Source of the DNA: CAJQQK01 sp963696075
GTDB taxonomy: Bacteria > Pseudomonadota > Alphaproteobacteria > Rhizobiales > Hyphomicrobiaceae
Length of the DNA: 64,000 bases
Assembly: GCA_963696075.1 (NCBI GenBank)
Contig: CAVOJD010000008.1
Span: forward strand, 310,001 to 374,000
Direction: 5' to 3'
Shown: piece after piece, positions 36,260 through 45,226 of the stretch
How the letters are laid out: each line of letters starts with the position of its first letter
How positions within the stretch are numbered: position 1 is the first letter of the stretch
Notes under the pieces: generated by a model
Database searches by the model: none
Seen by the model: the letters and a program-made list of their open reading frames with translations, nothing else
What the model was told of the DNA's origin: nothing
Program-made: the position numbers and the translations under genes

Positions 36260-37294
36260 GTCGGCGCAGCGCGAGCAGACCACGCATCTTGCGAGTTCTC
36301 GGCCTTATGCGAAGCGAACAGGCCGTAGTGGCGGATGCGGTGGAGGCCCTTTGGCAGCACGTGGATCAGGAAGCGGCGGATGAACTCTGGGCGTCGAGCG
36401 TCATCGTCCGCCAGCGCCTGTCGGGGCGGCGCGGTAGTCCTTGACGCGGAAGCTCACGCTGGTGGCGTCGGCCTTGACGAGGCGGCGGTTCGAGATCGCG
36501 ACGCGGTGCGTGTAGCGCGACAGATAGGCGAGCACCGCCTTCGGGCCGGCGAAGGGGCGCTTGGCGTAGACGAACCACTTGCGTCGGCGGCACGGTCGCA
36601 GGAAGCGCCTGAACGCCTGGCTCGGCAAGGGCTGGCAACAAAAGAATAGTGTTCCCGCTCGATGGGCGGCGGTAGGCTTCTCCACCATTAGGCGCCGGAA
36701 CAGCTTCGAGAGCGCCCGCACGGGCAGGAAGAAGCCCTTGCGGCAGGCGAACCCATCGCTCTCCATCTGTCGACAAGCCACCGCCCGGCACGATCATGTG
36801 CACGTGCGGATGATGCGTCATCGCCGAGCCCCAGGTGTGCAGCACCGACGTGATGCCGATCTTGGCGCCGAGGTGCTTGGGATCGGCGGCAATCGTCAGC
36901 ATCGTCTCGGCGGACGCCTTGAACAGCAGATCGTAGATCACGCGCTTGTTCTGATAGGCGATGTCGGCGATCGCGGCCGGCAGCGTGAACACGACGTGGA
37001 AGTAGGGCACGGGCAGCAGCTCGGCCGTCCGCGCCTCCATCCACTCGCGCGCCGCGGCCGCCTGGCACTTCGGGCAATGCCGGTTGCGGCAGCTGTTGTA
37101 GGCGATGTGCCGTGTGGCCGCAGGCGTCGTTCTCGCAGCGCGCGACATGACCGCCGAGCTCCGCCGTGCGGCAGCTCTCGATCGCGCTCATCACCTTCAG
37201 CTGGTCGAGGCTGACACGTGCCGCGGTTGGCGTCACGCCAAGCGGCACCGTGGTCGCGGAAGATGTCCGCGACCTCCAGAGCTGGACGGGCCAT
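36260..37294 (-). pseudogene. Decayed IS91-family transposase
   Basis: Pieces of an IS91/IS801-type rolling-circle (Y2/HUH-like) transposase run through all three minus-strand frames. The start MARPALEVADIFRDHG is at 37294, the zinc-finger part LGGHVARCENDACGH is in a second frame, and CRNRHCPKCQ to HHPHVHMIVPGGG is in a third. SRYTHRVAISNRRL returns to the first frame, and FIRRFLIHVLPKGLHRIRHYGLF near 36300-36390 is in the second again. At least four frameshifts are therefore present and no functional protein is possible. It follows the broken integrase gene in the same direction, the normal IS91 order. Confidence 0.88.
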
Positions 37295-37339
37295 GCGATC
37301 GGCCGGCTACGCCGGACGGTCGCTGCCTCCTGGGCGGCA

Positions 37340-38107
37340 TCAGCGGTCGAGCGGGCTCGTCACCGTGCGCAGCGGGTTGGTCGCGACCTGCGCGTAGCGC
37401 GCCGTCGTGTCGAGCTTCGCGTGGCCGAGCAGCACCTGGATCACGCGGACATCGATGTGGCTCTCCAGCAGATGCGTCGCGAACGAATGGCGCAGCGTGT
37501 GCGGCGTCACCCACGAGCCGAGCCCGGCGGCATCGGCGGCCATGTGGCAGGCGCGGTTGAGCTGGCGCGTCGTGATCGGGCAGCAGCGGATCGCTGGCCC
37601 GGGAACAGCCAGCCCTGGCGAGCGACATTGCAGCCACCACGCGCGCAGCAGCTCGAGCAACTGCGGCGACAGCATCGCATGGCGGTCCTTGCGCCCCTTG
37701 CCCAGCTCGACCCGGATCAGCATGCGCTTGCTGAATCGATGTCGCTGACGCGCAGCATGACGACCTCGCCGCCGCGCAGGCCGGCGCCGTAGGCAACGCT
37801 CAGCGCCGCCTTGTACTTGAGGCCCGGACCGGGCGCGGCCTCGAGCAGGCGGGCGACGTCTTCGGGCGCAGAACGCGCGGCAGCTTCTTGGGATAGTGCG
37901 TGCGGGCGAGCTGATGGGCGAGATCGGCGCGGCCGCAGCGTGATGGTGAAGAAAAACCGCAGCGCCGACGCCTGCGTGTTCATCTTCGGCGGCTGCGCAC
38001 CCTAGGCGATCTGGTCGGCCTGGAAGCGGCGCAGATCGTCGCCGGTCACCGTGTCGGGCGAGCGGCCGAGAAACTTCGCCAGCGTCTCGACGTGGCGGAT
38101 ATAGCGT
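37340..38107 (-). pseudogene. Decayed tyrosine recombinase of the IS91 element
   Basis: An integrase of the type carried by IS91-like elements. It begins inside the protein (RYIRHVETLAKFLGRSPDT at about 38107), has an in-frame TAG at 38004-38002, a frame change between about 37950 and 37880, and another near 37730 after LRVSDIDS. Catalytic pieces remain: TPHTLRHSFATHLL and LLGHAKLDTTARYAQVA. The N-terminal 20-30 residues are missing. Confidence 0.88.
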
Positions 38108-38642
38108 CTTGGATCTTGTCCAATTCTGGCGTTAGTACCTTGGCATGGTCGTCCTTCCGGCCAGCGTACTTATATGTTCTCTGAGGCCCTACTTGCTGGC
38201 CATTTTTAGTGTAAACGAAAGCCTTCACCTCTTCGACATAAGCTACAACAATTTCAGATTTGCTGGTCAATCCAAGTAGTCGCCTCCGCCCATCTGGGAC
38301 AAACCAGCCGCTTAAAAACTTGCCGTCGGGCGCATACGCTTGAATTCGGTTACTAAGGTGTGAGAAAGAAATAGTTCCTCCAGTAGGTACCCTTACCGAA
38401 GTGGTTCCAAAGACCACCGGGAATTCGATGTGGCGCACCGAAGACCCGAGCGCAGGAAGTAGTGTGACGCTCAAGAAACTGACCCACCCAATGGCGATAA
38501 AGACCGCGGACACAGGTTGACCTTCTCGGATGATTCGAACGGCTGCGTACAAGCCGAAGACAAGAAAACCAAGTGTTACTAACTGTCCAAATGTCATTCG
38601 TTCCGGATCGCAATCGCGTTTGAGCCTGTATTCTAGTAGCAT
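38108..38642 (-). pseudogene. Truncated membrane-anchored protein of foreign composition
   Basis: A 3'-truncated gene whose frame runs from an ATG at 38642 (alternative ATG 38597) and enters the IS91 remnant at about 38108. The remaining 178 or so residues hold two hydrophobic helices (LGFLVFGLYAAVRII and AVFIAIGWVSFLSVTLLPAL) and then a beta-rich soluble part with VYTKNGQQVGPQRTYKYAGRKDDHAK. GC content is plainly lower than in the neighbours, which suggests horizontal origin. The true C-terminus was lost or replaced by IS sequence. I do not recognise the family. Confidence 0.65.
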
Positions 38643-38762
38643 ACTTTGGAGGTCGTCTGACTTCCGAAAATGGCCCAAAGCTGAAGCTCGCCAGATGCGG
38701 TAGCAACTGCCCACGGATGACCGGCAACCCGGCCGCTGCACGATCAGGTTAAACCCGCGCGC

Positions 38763-39635
38763 TTACTCCCGCATCTTCCGATAAACCTTCACCACCTGGC
38801 TATCATCCTCGCGCCCGTGCCCCGCCCCCGAGGCATCCAGAAACCGCTGATGCGCCGCCGCCGCCAGCGGCAGCCCCATCTTCATCGCGCGTCCCGCATC
38901 GAGCACGATGCCTAAATCCTTCACGAAGATATCGACCGCACTCGTCACCTTACCGGTCTGCTTGACCATCTCCGGCCCACGATTCTGCAGCATCCAGCTC
39001 GATGCAGCCGACCCCGACAAAATCTCCAGCGCCAGCGCCGGATCGATCCCGGCCTTTTCAGCAAACGCCAGCGCCTCCGCCGCAATCGCGATGTGTGCGC
39101 CCGCCATCAACTGGTTGACCGTCTTCATCGCCGAACCCTGACCGACTTTATCGCCGATGAAGTACGTGTTCGAGCCCATCGCCGTCAGCACGCCCTCGAC
39201 CTTGTCGTAGTCGGGCCGCGGCGCCGCCGCCATGATCGTCAGCGTGCCGGCCTCCGCGCCGACCTGCCCCCCCGACACCGGCGCATCGATCAACGGATGC
39301 CCCGCCGCCGCGCATTTCTCCGCCATCGCCGCCGCCCGGTCCGGCGCGCAGGTTGAACACACAATCACCGGCGCTCCGTCCGCCAGCGCAGCAAGTGCGC
39401 CATCGCCAAACAGCACCTGTTCCGCCTGATCCGCGTTGACCACCATCAACACCAGCGCATCGGCCCCGGCCGCCGCCTCGGCTGAAGACGCAGCCGCATG
39501 CCCGCCGGCCGCCACCAACGCCTCGACGGCCGCCGGATTGATGTCGTACCCGGTCACCTGAAACTGCTTGGCCACGAGCTGCCGCGCCATCGCCGCCCCC
39601 ATCGCCCCAAGCCCGACAAACCCGATTTTCCGCAT
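38763..39635 (-). CDS. 3-hydroxyisobutyrate dehydrogenase-family NAD(P)-dependent reductase
   Basis: A 290-residue beta-hydroxyacid dehydrogenase. Nucleotide motif GLGAMG at 8-13 with the Asp31 in YDIN after strand 2 (NAD preferred), substrate motif DAPVSGGQVGAEAGTL around residue 118, and catalytic Lys171 in GSAMKTVNQLM. Similarity of sequence character is highest to tartronate-semialdehyde reductase/L-threonate dehydrogenase-like members, but the substrate is not fixed. It is preceded on the same strand by the broken M20 hydrolase and followed by the low-GC fragment. Confidence 0.9.
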   Translation of the reverse strand: MRKIGFVGLGAMGAAMARQLVAKQFQVTGYDINPAAVEALVAAGGHAAASSAEAAAGADALVLMVVNADQAEQVLFGDGALAALADGAPVIVCSTCAPDRAAAMAEKCAAAGHPLIDAPVSGGQVGAEAGTLTIMAAAPRPDYDKVEGVLTAMGSNTYFIGDKVGQGSAMKTVNQLMAGAHIAIAAEALAFAEKAGIDPALALEILSGSAASSWMLQNRGPEMVKQTGKVTSAVDIFVKDLGIVLDAGRAMKMGLPLAAAAHQRFLDASGAGHGREDDSQVVKVYRKMRE

Positions 39636-39690
39636 ATCTCTCTTCCTGAACCCTGAAACCCTACACCTGATCGCTCGACACCAATTTCGG

Positions 39691-39812
39691 TGTCATCCCG
39701 GGCGGACCCTGGACTTGGTCCGAAGGCAGACCCGGGACCCAGGGCAAGAAACGCGATCGCCGCGATGTGCGACTCTGGGTCCCGGCTCTCCCTCCGGTCA
39801 GCCGGGATGACA
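39691..39812. repeat. Intergenic palindromic repeat of a common alphaproteobacterial type
   Basis: Outer arms TGTCATCCCGG (39691-39701) and its complement (39802-39812) enclose an inner stem of CCCGGGACCCAG (39731-39742) with CTGGGTCCCGG (39775-39785). Elements with GTCATCCCGG arms are widespread between genes in alphaproteobacteria. The 277-base gap holds nothing else recognised. Confidence 0.75.
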
Positions 39813-39912
39813 CGTTTGGGAAATGCGCCGGCAGACGAAGGTGTCTGGCAAGACGTACACTTGCATACTCATCTCACCTGAAACCTGAACCCTGAAAACT
39901 GAACCCTTAAAC

Positions 39913-41164
39913 CTAGTCCCCAACCACCTCCGCCAACTCCAGCGCCGCATGCAGCAACACACTGCCGCCGGCCTCCGCCCATTCCTTCGTCATGTCTTCC
40001 GCCTCGTTGTGGCTGATCCCGTCAACGCACGGCGTGAAGATCATCGCAGCCGGCCCCACCATGCCCATGTGCACCGCATCATGCCCGGCCCCCGACGTCA
40101 TGTCCTTGTGGCTGTAGCCGAGCTTTTCGGCCGCACCGCGCACCGCCGCCACACATCGCGTATCGAAGTGCAGTGGCGCAAAATCGAAGATCTTCTCGAG
40201 GCTCGCCGTCACCTTGCGCCCGGCGCAGATATCCGGCACCGCCGCTTCCAGTTCCGCCGCCATCGCCGCCAGTTCCGCAGGATCAGGATGGCGGAAATCA
40301 ACCGTCAGGAAGACCTTGCCGGGAATAACGTTGCGCGAATTGGGCGACGCCTCGATCATACCGACCGTCGCGCACCCCCCCGGCTGATGCGCCATGCCGA
40401 TCGCATTGACCTTCTCGATGATCCCCGCCGCCCCGAGCAGTGCATCGCGCCGCCGCGTCATCGGCGTTGGCCCGGCATGGCTCTCGAAGCCTTCGACCGT
40501 GATCTCGTACCACGTCTGCCCGTTCGCCAGCGTGACGACGCCGATGTCGATGCCGTCCTCCTCGAGATACGGACCCTGCTCGATATGCACCTCGAGAAAC
40601 GCATGGAACGGTCGTCCCGAAACGTCAGCCTCGCCCTTGTATCCGATCCGCGCGAGTTCATCCCCGAGCGTAAGGCCGCTCTCATCTTGCCGGCCGTACG
40701 CCCACTGCGAGATCGAACACGCCCGCCGTCACCCCGGAAGCCACCATCGCCGGCGCAAACCGCGAGCCTTCCTCGTTGGTGAAATTGACGATCTCGATCG
40801 GATGCTTTGTCTTGATGTCGAGATCCTTGAGCGTCCGCACCACTTCGAGCGCCGCCATGACACCCAGCGCCCCGTCGAACTTGCCCCCCGTCGGCTGGCT
40901 GTCGAGGTGCGAACCGATCATCACGGGCGGCAGGCTGTTATCGGTCCCAGCCCGCCTGAGAAACATCGTCCCCATCTGGTCGATGGTAAGCGTGCACCCG
41001 GCCTCAGCCCCCCATTTCGCGAAAAGATCCCGCGATTCCCGGTCGAGATCGGTCAGCGTCAGGCGCTTGACACCCCCCTTCGGCGTCGCCCCGATCTTGG
41101 CCATCTCCATCAGGCTGTCCCACAGCCGGTCGCCATTAACCCTCAGATTGCTGTCAGCCTGCAT
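39913..41164 (-). pseudogene. Frameshifted M20-family amidase/carbamoylase (hydantoinase/allantoate type)
   Basis: Two pieces make a normal-length (about 416 residues) Zn-dependent M20 hydrolase of the N-carbamoyl-L-amino-acid hydrolase/allantoate amidohydrolase group. The first, 41164 to 40682, has metal motifs GSHLDSQ, GKFDGALGV and NEEGSRF, then stops after GVRPAR. The second frame resumes at about 40717 (QWAYGRQDESG, HIEQGPYLEEDG) and runs to 39913 with ESHAGPTPM, SGAGHDAVHM and ISHNEAEDM. One extra G at about 40715 explains the break. It may be a real pseudogene or a single-base sequence error. Confidence 0.88.
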
Positions 41165-41277
41165 GCGATACTCACCTCCGGCCCCTTGTCCTCGACGCTC
41201 TGACTTTGTATCGCGAGACCGGCGAATTTCACAATGCCGACATCGACCAGCCGACTGATCTGACGAGAAAAACCCAA

Positions 41278-42135
41278 ATGACCGACCATTTGCCTGACCG
41301 CATCGAAACGATGGACCATGTCCGCGCCTGGGACGCGGCCGCAGAGCGCTTCGAAACGCCTTGCGGCGCAGGCCATCTCGCCTGGCGCAAATGGGGCTCC
41401 GGTCCCACAGTCATCTTCTGCCACGGCGGCTCCGGCTCCTGGACCCACTGGTGCCGCACCATTCCCGTCATTTCGAAAACACACACCGTCTATGCCGTCG
41501 ACCTCGCAGGCCTTGGCGACAGCGCTTTGCCCTGCGATCCCTCCCACCCCGCCGGCAGCGCCGAAGCCCTCAATCTCGGCATCCGCAGCCTCATCCCGCG
41601 TGAGGAAAACCCCCGCATCGTCGCCTTCTCCTTCGGCTGCCACATCTCCACCCTCGCCCTTGCCGGCCTCGGCGACTACATCCGCGACTTTCTGATCATC
41701 GGCACCTCCGCCCTCGGCTTCTCCGACCGCCCGGTCATGGACTTCCCCAAGGAACGCCCCGGCATGAGCGAGGACGAACGCAACGCTGTCCATCGCGGCG
41801 TGCTGGAAATGCTGATGTTCCACCGCCCCGAACGCATCGACGACCTCGCAATCGCGCTCCAGGCCGACAACGTCTCGAAGGCCCGCTTCCGCTCCCGCAT
41901 TCACGCCAACACCGACAACGTCAAGCGCGGCCTCAAGCGCGTGCAAATTCCGGTGCGCTGCATCTGGGGCGAACATGACGTCGTCGCCTATCCGAACCTG
42001 CCCACGGTCCTCGACACCCTCTCCGAGCATCATCCTGAATTGAAAGTCAAAATCATCCCTGATGCCGGCCACTGGGTAATGTTTGAACAAGCCGATGCAT
42101 TTAATGCTGCGTTATCGGAAATGCTGAATGACTGA
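41278..42135 (+). CDS. Alpha/beta-hydrolase
   Basis: A 285-residue alpha/beta-hydrolase. The oxyanion motif HGGSGSW is near residue 47, the nucleophile elbow is AFSFGCH (Ser, with Ala in place of the first Gly), an Asp/Glu in IWGEHDVVAYP and the catalytic His in DAGHWVMFEQ near the end. The start is uncertain: ATG 41278 has a weak GAGAAAA ahead, ATG 41311 is also possible, and an upstream ATG at 41206 seems too early. Substrate unknown. It is divergent from the M20 hydrolase. Confidence 0.85.
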   Translation: MTDHLPDRIETMDHVRAWDAAAERFETPCGAGHLAWRKWGSGPTVIFCHGGSGSWTHWCRTIPVISKTHTVYAVDLAGLGDSALPCDPSHPAGSAEALNLGIRSLIPREENPRIVAFSFGCHISTLALAGLGDYIRDFLIIGTSALGFSDRPVMDFPKERPGMSEDERNAVHRGVLEMLMFHRPERIDDLAIALQADNVSKARFRSRIHANTDNVKRGLKRVQIPVRCIWGEHDVVAYPNLPTVLDTLSEHHPELKVKIIPDAGHWVMFEQADAFNAALSEMLND

Positions 42136-42631
42136 AATTCAGGAGTCTAAATATGAAAGTATTTTGCATTTAGCACTTGCTTTCCCGCTCGCCCGGCGCA
42201 ACACTATTAATTGTGGTCATCGCTGTTGGCCGCTCGCATAGAGCGCCAGCGCGCCTATCGCTTGCAGCAGCCGCAGCACCAGCGAGGTTGTGAGGACGGC
42301 CACACGAGCAAGTTGCGTAGTGCTAGTGGAGGAGCTTATGGATCCGCCGACGCAGACAGCTGGGTCTTGAGAAATATCAAGGCCCCGGCGCAACGCCGGC
42401 CCGGATGGTTGGTCAAGGATACTGGTCAATCAAGAAGGGCTCGGAACCACTTTGGCAATGTCGTTCGTTTCACGTCCATGCCAGGGTGAAGCCGTTGCAA
42501 CGCATTATTTGCGCCGTTAAATCAAAAACACATGTATCTTATTTGATCGAAGAATGTGCTTCGAAGGCCAGGAGCGAATTTCTTCGAATGAAAACGCCGG
42601 TGATTACTTCTGGCGAACTGAAAAAGTAAAA
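42136..42631. other. Gene-poor region of mixed composition
   Basis: No confident gene. A 10-codon frame at 42334-42366 (ATG at 42334 reading MDPPTQTAGS) has GGAGGAGCTT directly before it. A GGCCCCGGCGCAACGCCGG hairpin at about 42381-42400 follows. A 74-codon frame ends at 42629 just before the terminator at 42632 but has no family or Shine-Dalgarno support. The section 42490-42630 is AT-rich. Confidence 0.35.
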
Positions 42632-42675
42632 GCCCCATCGTTGTGCCATAGCGCCCGATGGGGCGTTTTTGTTTT
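42632..42675. terminator. Bidirectional terminator
   Basis: A perfect 9-bp stem (42632-42640 with 42656-42664) has a 15-base loop. GTTTTTGTTTT follows on the plus strand and TTTTACTTTTT on the minus strand. It may end the FAH-family gene (minus strand, 105 bases upstream) and any transcript from the left. Confidence 0.75.
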
Positions 42676-42779
42676 GAATGATCCCGGTCCAGAAATTCAG
42701 CGCCTTGATCGCCGGAACGACATTCTTCAGTTGTGTCGAAATCCGACCGATCAAGACCCCAAAAGACCGGCCCAGATCC

Positions 42780-43463
42780 TCACACCACAGTCACCTTCAA
42801 ATCCGGCAAACCATCGACGTGACCGACCATCTTGTCGCCGCGCTTGCAGGCCGCCACCCCGGCCGGAGTCCCGGTCAGGATCACGTCGCCGGCCTTCAGT
42901 TCGAAATGGGCCGAGAGATAGGCGATCTGCTCGGGCACGCTCCAGATCATCTGGCCAAGATCGCCTTCCTGGCGCCGCTCACCATTGACCTCGAGCCAGA
43001 TTGCGCCCTTGTCGGGATGGCCGACAACGCTGGCCGGCACGAGCGGCGTTGCAGGTGCGGAACGATCGAACGCCTTGCCGATCTCCCACGGCCGGCCCAT
43101 CTTCTTGGCAACGCCTTGCAGATCCCGCCGCGTCATATCGAGCGCCACGCCATACCCGAACACATGCGCGAGCGCGTCAGCCTCGGCGATGTCCTTGCCG
43201 CCGGACTGCAGCGCGCACACCATTTCGATTTCCCAATGAACGTCTTCGGATTTCACCGGATAGGGAAATTCGCCGCTGGTATCGAGATTGCCGGGGTTCT
43301 TCTGGAAGAAGAACGGCGGCTCACGGTCGGGATCATGACCCATCTCGCGCGTATGCTCTGCATAGTTGCGCCCGATGCAATAGATGCGGTGGACCGGAAA
43401 CAGCTGGGCACTACCGGCCACCGGCAAGGCAGCCTGCGGCTGCGGATCGAAAACGTAACCCAT
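42780..43463 (-). CDS. Fumarylacetoacetate hydrolase-family protein
   Basis: A 227-residue FAH-superfamily enzyme. CIGRNYAEHTREMG is the usual opening of the domain, the metal-binding Glu pair is in HWEIEMVCAL, and the conserved end LKAGDVILTGTPAGV is complete. Members hydrolyse or decarboxylate beta-diketo acids in aromatic and sugar-acid breakdown or act on oxaloacetate. The short form without the N-terminal SH3-like domain resembles FAHD1 or maleylpyruvate hydrolases. No pathway partners are adjacent. Confidence 0.9.
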   Translation of the reverse strand: MGYVFDPQPQAALPVAGSAQLFPVHRIYCIGRNYAEHTREMGHDPDREPPFFFQKNPGNLDTSGEFPYPVKSEDVHWEIEMVCALQSGGKDIAEADALAHVFGYGVALDMTRRDLQGVAKKMGRPWEIGKAFDRSAPATPLVPASVVGHPDKGAIWLEVNGERRQEGDLGQMIWSVPEQIAYLSAHFELKAGDVILTGTPAGVAACKRGDKMVGHVDGLPDLKVTVV

Positions 43464-43800
43464 GGAAATCGTATCCCTCTCGGCGAATGATCAGGGACTT
43501 GTATGACCCCGAACGCCGGCACGCAAGCAACACCCGGATGGCGATAGCGTTACCCGGAAGTACCCGCCTCGCTGCGTCGAGACCCCTCCCGACCATGCAT
43601 TTTCGGAATGTCTGCCCCATCATTTTCGCTGAGATTCTCCGCTGTTCAAAGGCATCGGACGGCATAATTGTAATCGTCGTCAGCCCCCCGGCCCGAGTTG
43701 CAGCATGTGCACTCCGACCCGGCCGGCCGACCGCAGCGCAAGCGAGCTTGCGTGCACGCTGCCCGTCAGATCGACGTGACAGCGATCCAGGATTACGAAA
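43464..43800. other. Divergent intergenic region
   Basis: No gene is seen in these 337 bases between the FAH gene and the small membrane protein. It contains a short palindrome CGCAAG-N4-CTTGCG at 43737-43752 and an AGGATTACGAAA before the next ATG. Confidence 0.4.
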
Positions 43801-44142
43801 ATGCAGGATATCGTTGCCCTTCCCACAGCAGTGGCGCTCGGAGCAGGTGTCATGACTCTGTTCGCCATCATCCGCCGCGTTATGCGCGCAGAACACGTGC
43901 CCGCGTTTCTGGCCTCCTACGCGGTCGCCTTTGGCGCCGCTCTTTTTCTCACCGCCTGCATCGCGCTGTCGCTGATGTTGACCGCCGTGACGGTTGCGCC
44001 ATATGTCGGCTCGATCGTTTACGCGGCCGTGTCTGCCGCCGTGCTGCACCTGGTCTACTGGTCCATTGTGCGCGTGATCATCCCCGTCGCGCCGGCGGAC
44101 AAGCATGCATCGCTCCTGCCGCCGGCAGCACCCGCCGCCTAG
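43801..44142 (+). CDS. Small integral membrane protein, unknown
   Basis: A 113-residue protein with three hydrophobic segments (about residues 5-25, 37-62 and 64-88) and a short Pro/Ala-rich tail. An AGGA lies nine bases before the ATG. Typical codon use for the window and good hydrophobic periodicity support it as a gene. Family not recognised. Confidence 0.6.
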   Translation: MQDIVALPTAVALGAGVMTLFAIIRRVMRAEHVPAFLASYAVAFGAALFLTACIALSLMLTAVTVAPYVGSIVYAAVSAAVLHLVYWSIVRVIIPVAPADKHASLLPPAAPAA

Positions 44143-44155
44143 GCAAGAGCCGCTC

Positions 44156-44184
44156 CCGCCCTGCCTTATCCCCCGGCAGGGCGG
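44156..44184. terminator. GC-rich hairpin between convergent genes
   Basis: A perfect 10-bp stem (44156-44165 with 44175-44184) whose loop starts with the stop codon of the minus-strand membrane gene. No T run follows on either side, so it is a weak terminator candidate. Confidence 0.4.
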
Positions 44185-44984
44185 ACGCGCTCGATCATCG
44201 GTCGCACGACCGTCAACAACAGGTTCCACCCGACCGTAATCATCAGCGCCAGCGTCAGCGCGACCGGCCAGCCGTGGGCGTTGACGGTGAGGTGCATGAC
44301 CACGAACGCGATCGCAAACCCGATCATCGCCGGCACCCCGTTCGCCAGCACCGATTGGCACATGTCCGGCCCCGCCCGTGCGGCCAGGATGACCGCCACG
44401 GAAATCCAGATCACCGGCACCAACGCCATCAATCCCGCGGCTTTGGGCCCGAACACGCGTCCGGCGATAACCGCTGCACCAACGATCGCCGCCACAGCTC
44501 CGATCCTCAGCACCACATCGATAAGACCACGCCGCGCCCGCGTCGCACCGACCTCCAGCCTGAGCGGCCACGACGCCGGCACCGTCACCGCAAACACGGC
44601 AACGTTGAGCAAGATCGCGGCCTCGAACGACAGCTCGGCGCGCGTCACAAGGATCGCCCCCCCGAACCAGACCGCAAGCGCCACCCCCAGCGCCACCGCG
44701 ATCCCAAACCGCCGGACCAGCCCCGCACAAACGACCAGCAGGATCGGCGTCATCGCATGCACGGAAAGGCTCGTCAGCGAACTCTGGGCGATGAACGCGC
44801 TGCCATGTTCGAGCGCGAGAAAGAGATACGCCGGCCCCGCCGACAACGGCATCGACGCGATGATCGCGCCAACAAACGCCCCGAACCGCTCGGCAAGCAC
44901 CGTCGCCGACAACACGAGCAGGCCCGTCGCCACCAGCTTGATGATCAAAGTGAGATCAATGAATTCAAAGGTCACAAACCCCAC
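44166..44984 (-). CDS. Integral membrane protein, unknown
   Basis: A 272-residue protein with eight or nine hydrophobic segments, among them LVATGLLVLSATVLAERFG, LNVAVFAVTVPASW and VIWISVAVILAARAG. A conserved-looking GAIIASMPLSAGPAY lies near residue 40. It has the look of a small transporter-like protein but no family motif that I can name. It is convergent with the 113-residue membrane protein. Confidence 0.75.
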   Translation of the reverse strand: MGFVTFEFIDLTLIIKLVATGLLVLSATVLAERFGAFVGAIIASMPLSAGPAYLFLALEHGSAFIAQSSLTSLSVHAMTPILLVVCAGLVRRFGIAVALGVALAVWFGGAILVTRAELSFEAAILLNVAVFAVTVPASWPLRLEVGATRARRGLIDVVLRIGAVAAIVGAAVIAGRVFGPKAAGLMALVPVIWISVAVILAARAGPDMCQSVLANGVPAMIGFAIAFVVMHLTVNAHGWPVALTLALMITVGWNLLLTVVRPMIERVRPAGG

Positions 44985-45051
44985 CGCCTAACCTAGTGGC
45001 GACCCGAGGCGCCGATCGATCGCAACCCCCGTCCCCCTCAAGCCCCCACTC

Positions 45052-45208
45052 GAAGCCAAAGGCTTCAGGAAGCACCACGCGCCCATTCAAAGCCGAAAGC
45101 GTCAGAAACCAGCCACGCCCCCATCCGACGGCAAAGCCGTCGGGGGAGCACCCGCGACCCGGCGCTGAGCACCGCCACCGCGGAGGGCCCGGCCGCCTTT
45201 GGCGGCCG
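45052..45208. repeat. Cluster of short AAA/TTT-loop palindromes
   Basis: Three perfect small hairpins share a three-base A or T loop: 45052-45066 (6-bp arms), 45125-45143 (8-bp arms) and 45190-45208 (8-bp arms). A degenerate fourth lies near 45088-45100. They occupy the space between the membrane protein and the IlvD/Edd gene. No gene is seen. Confidence 0.6.
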
Positions 45209-45226
45209 TAATAGCCCGTGAGCGAC

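Larger units (their letters stand above)
36260..38113 (-). mobile_element. Degenerate IS91-type element
   Basis: An accessory tyrosine recombinase fragment and an IS91 transposase fragment lie head to tail on the minus strand. Both are broken by frameshifts and a stop. The right edge falls in the N-terminal part of the recombinase and joins directly to a low-GC gene fragment, so the element is truncated there. The left edge near 36260 is approximate; the 280 bases between it and the GMC gene hold nothing recognised. Confidence 0.75.

Noticed and set aside
42405..42629. A 74-codon plus-strand frame that stops just before the terminator
   Set aside because: Its start has no Shine-Dalgarno sequence and the first half has Trp/Arg/His-rich random composition. 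The closeness of its stop to the hairpin may be chance.
43411..44730. A 439-codon minus-strand frame rich in Gly, Ala and Arg
   Set aside because: It runs through the real 272-residue membrane-protein gene in another frame and antisense to the 113-residue one; the composition (GAGGGACG-type) is that of a GC-rich shadow frame.
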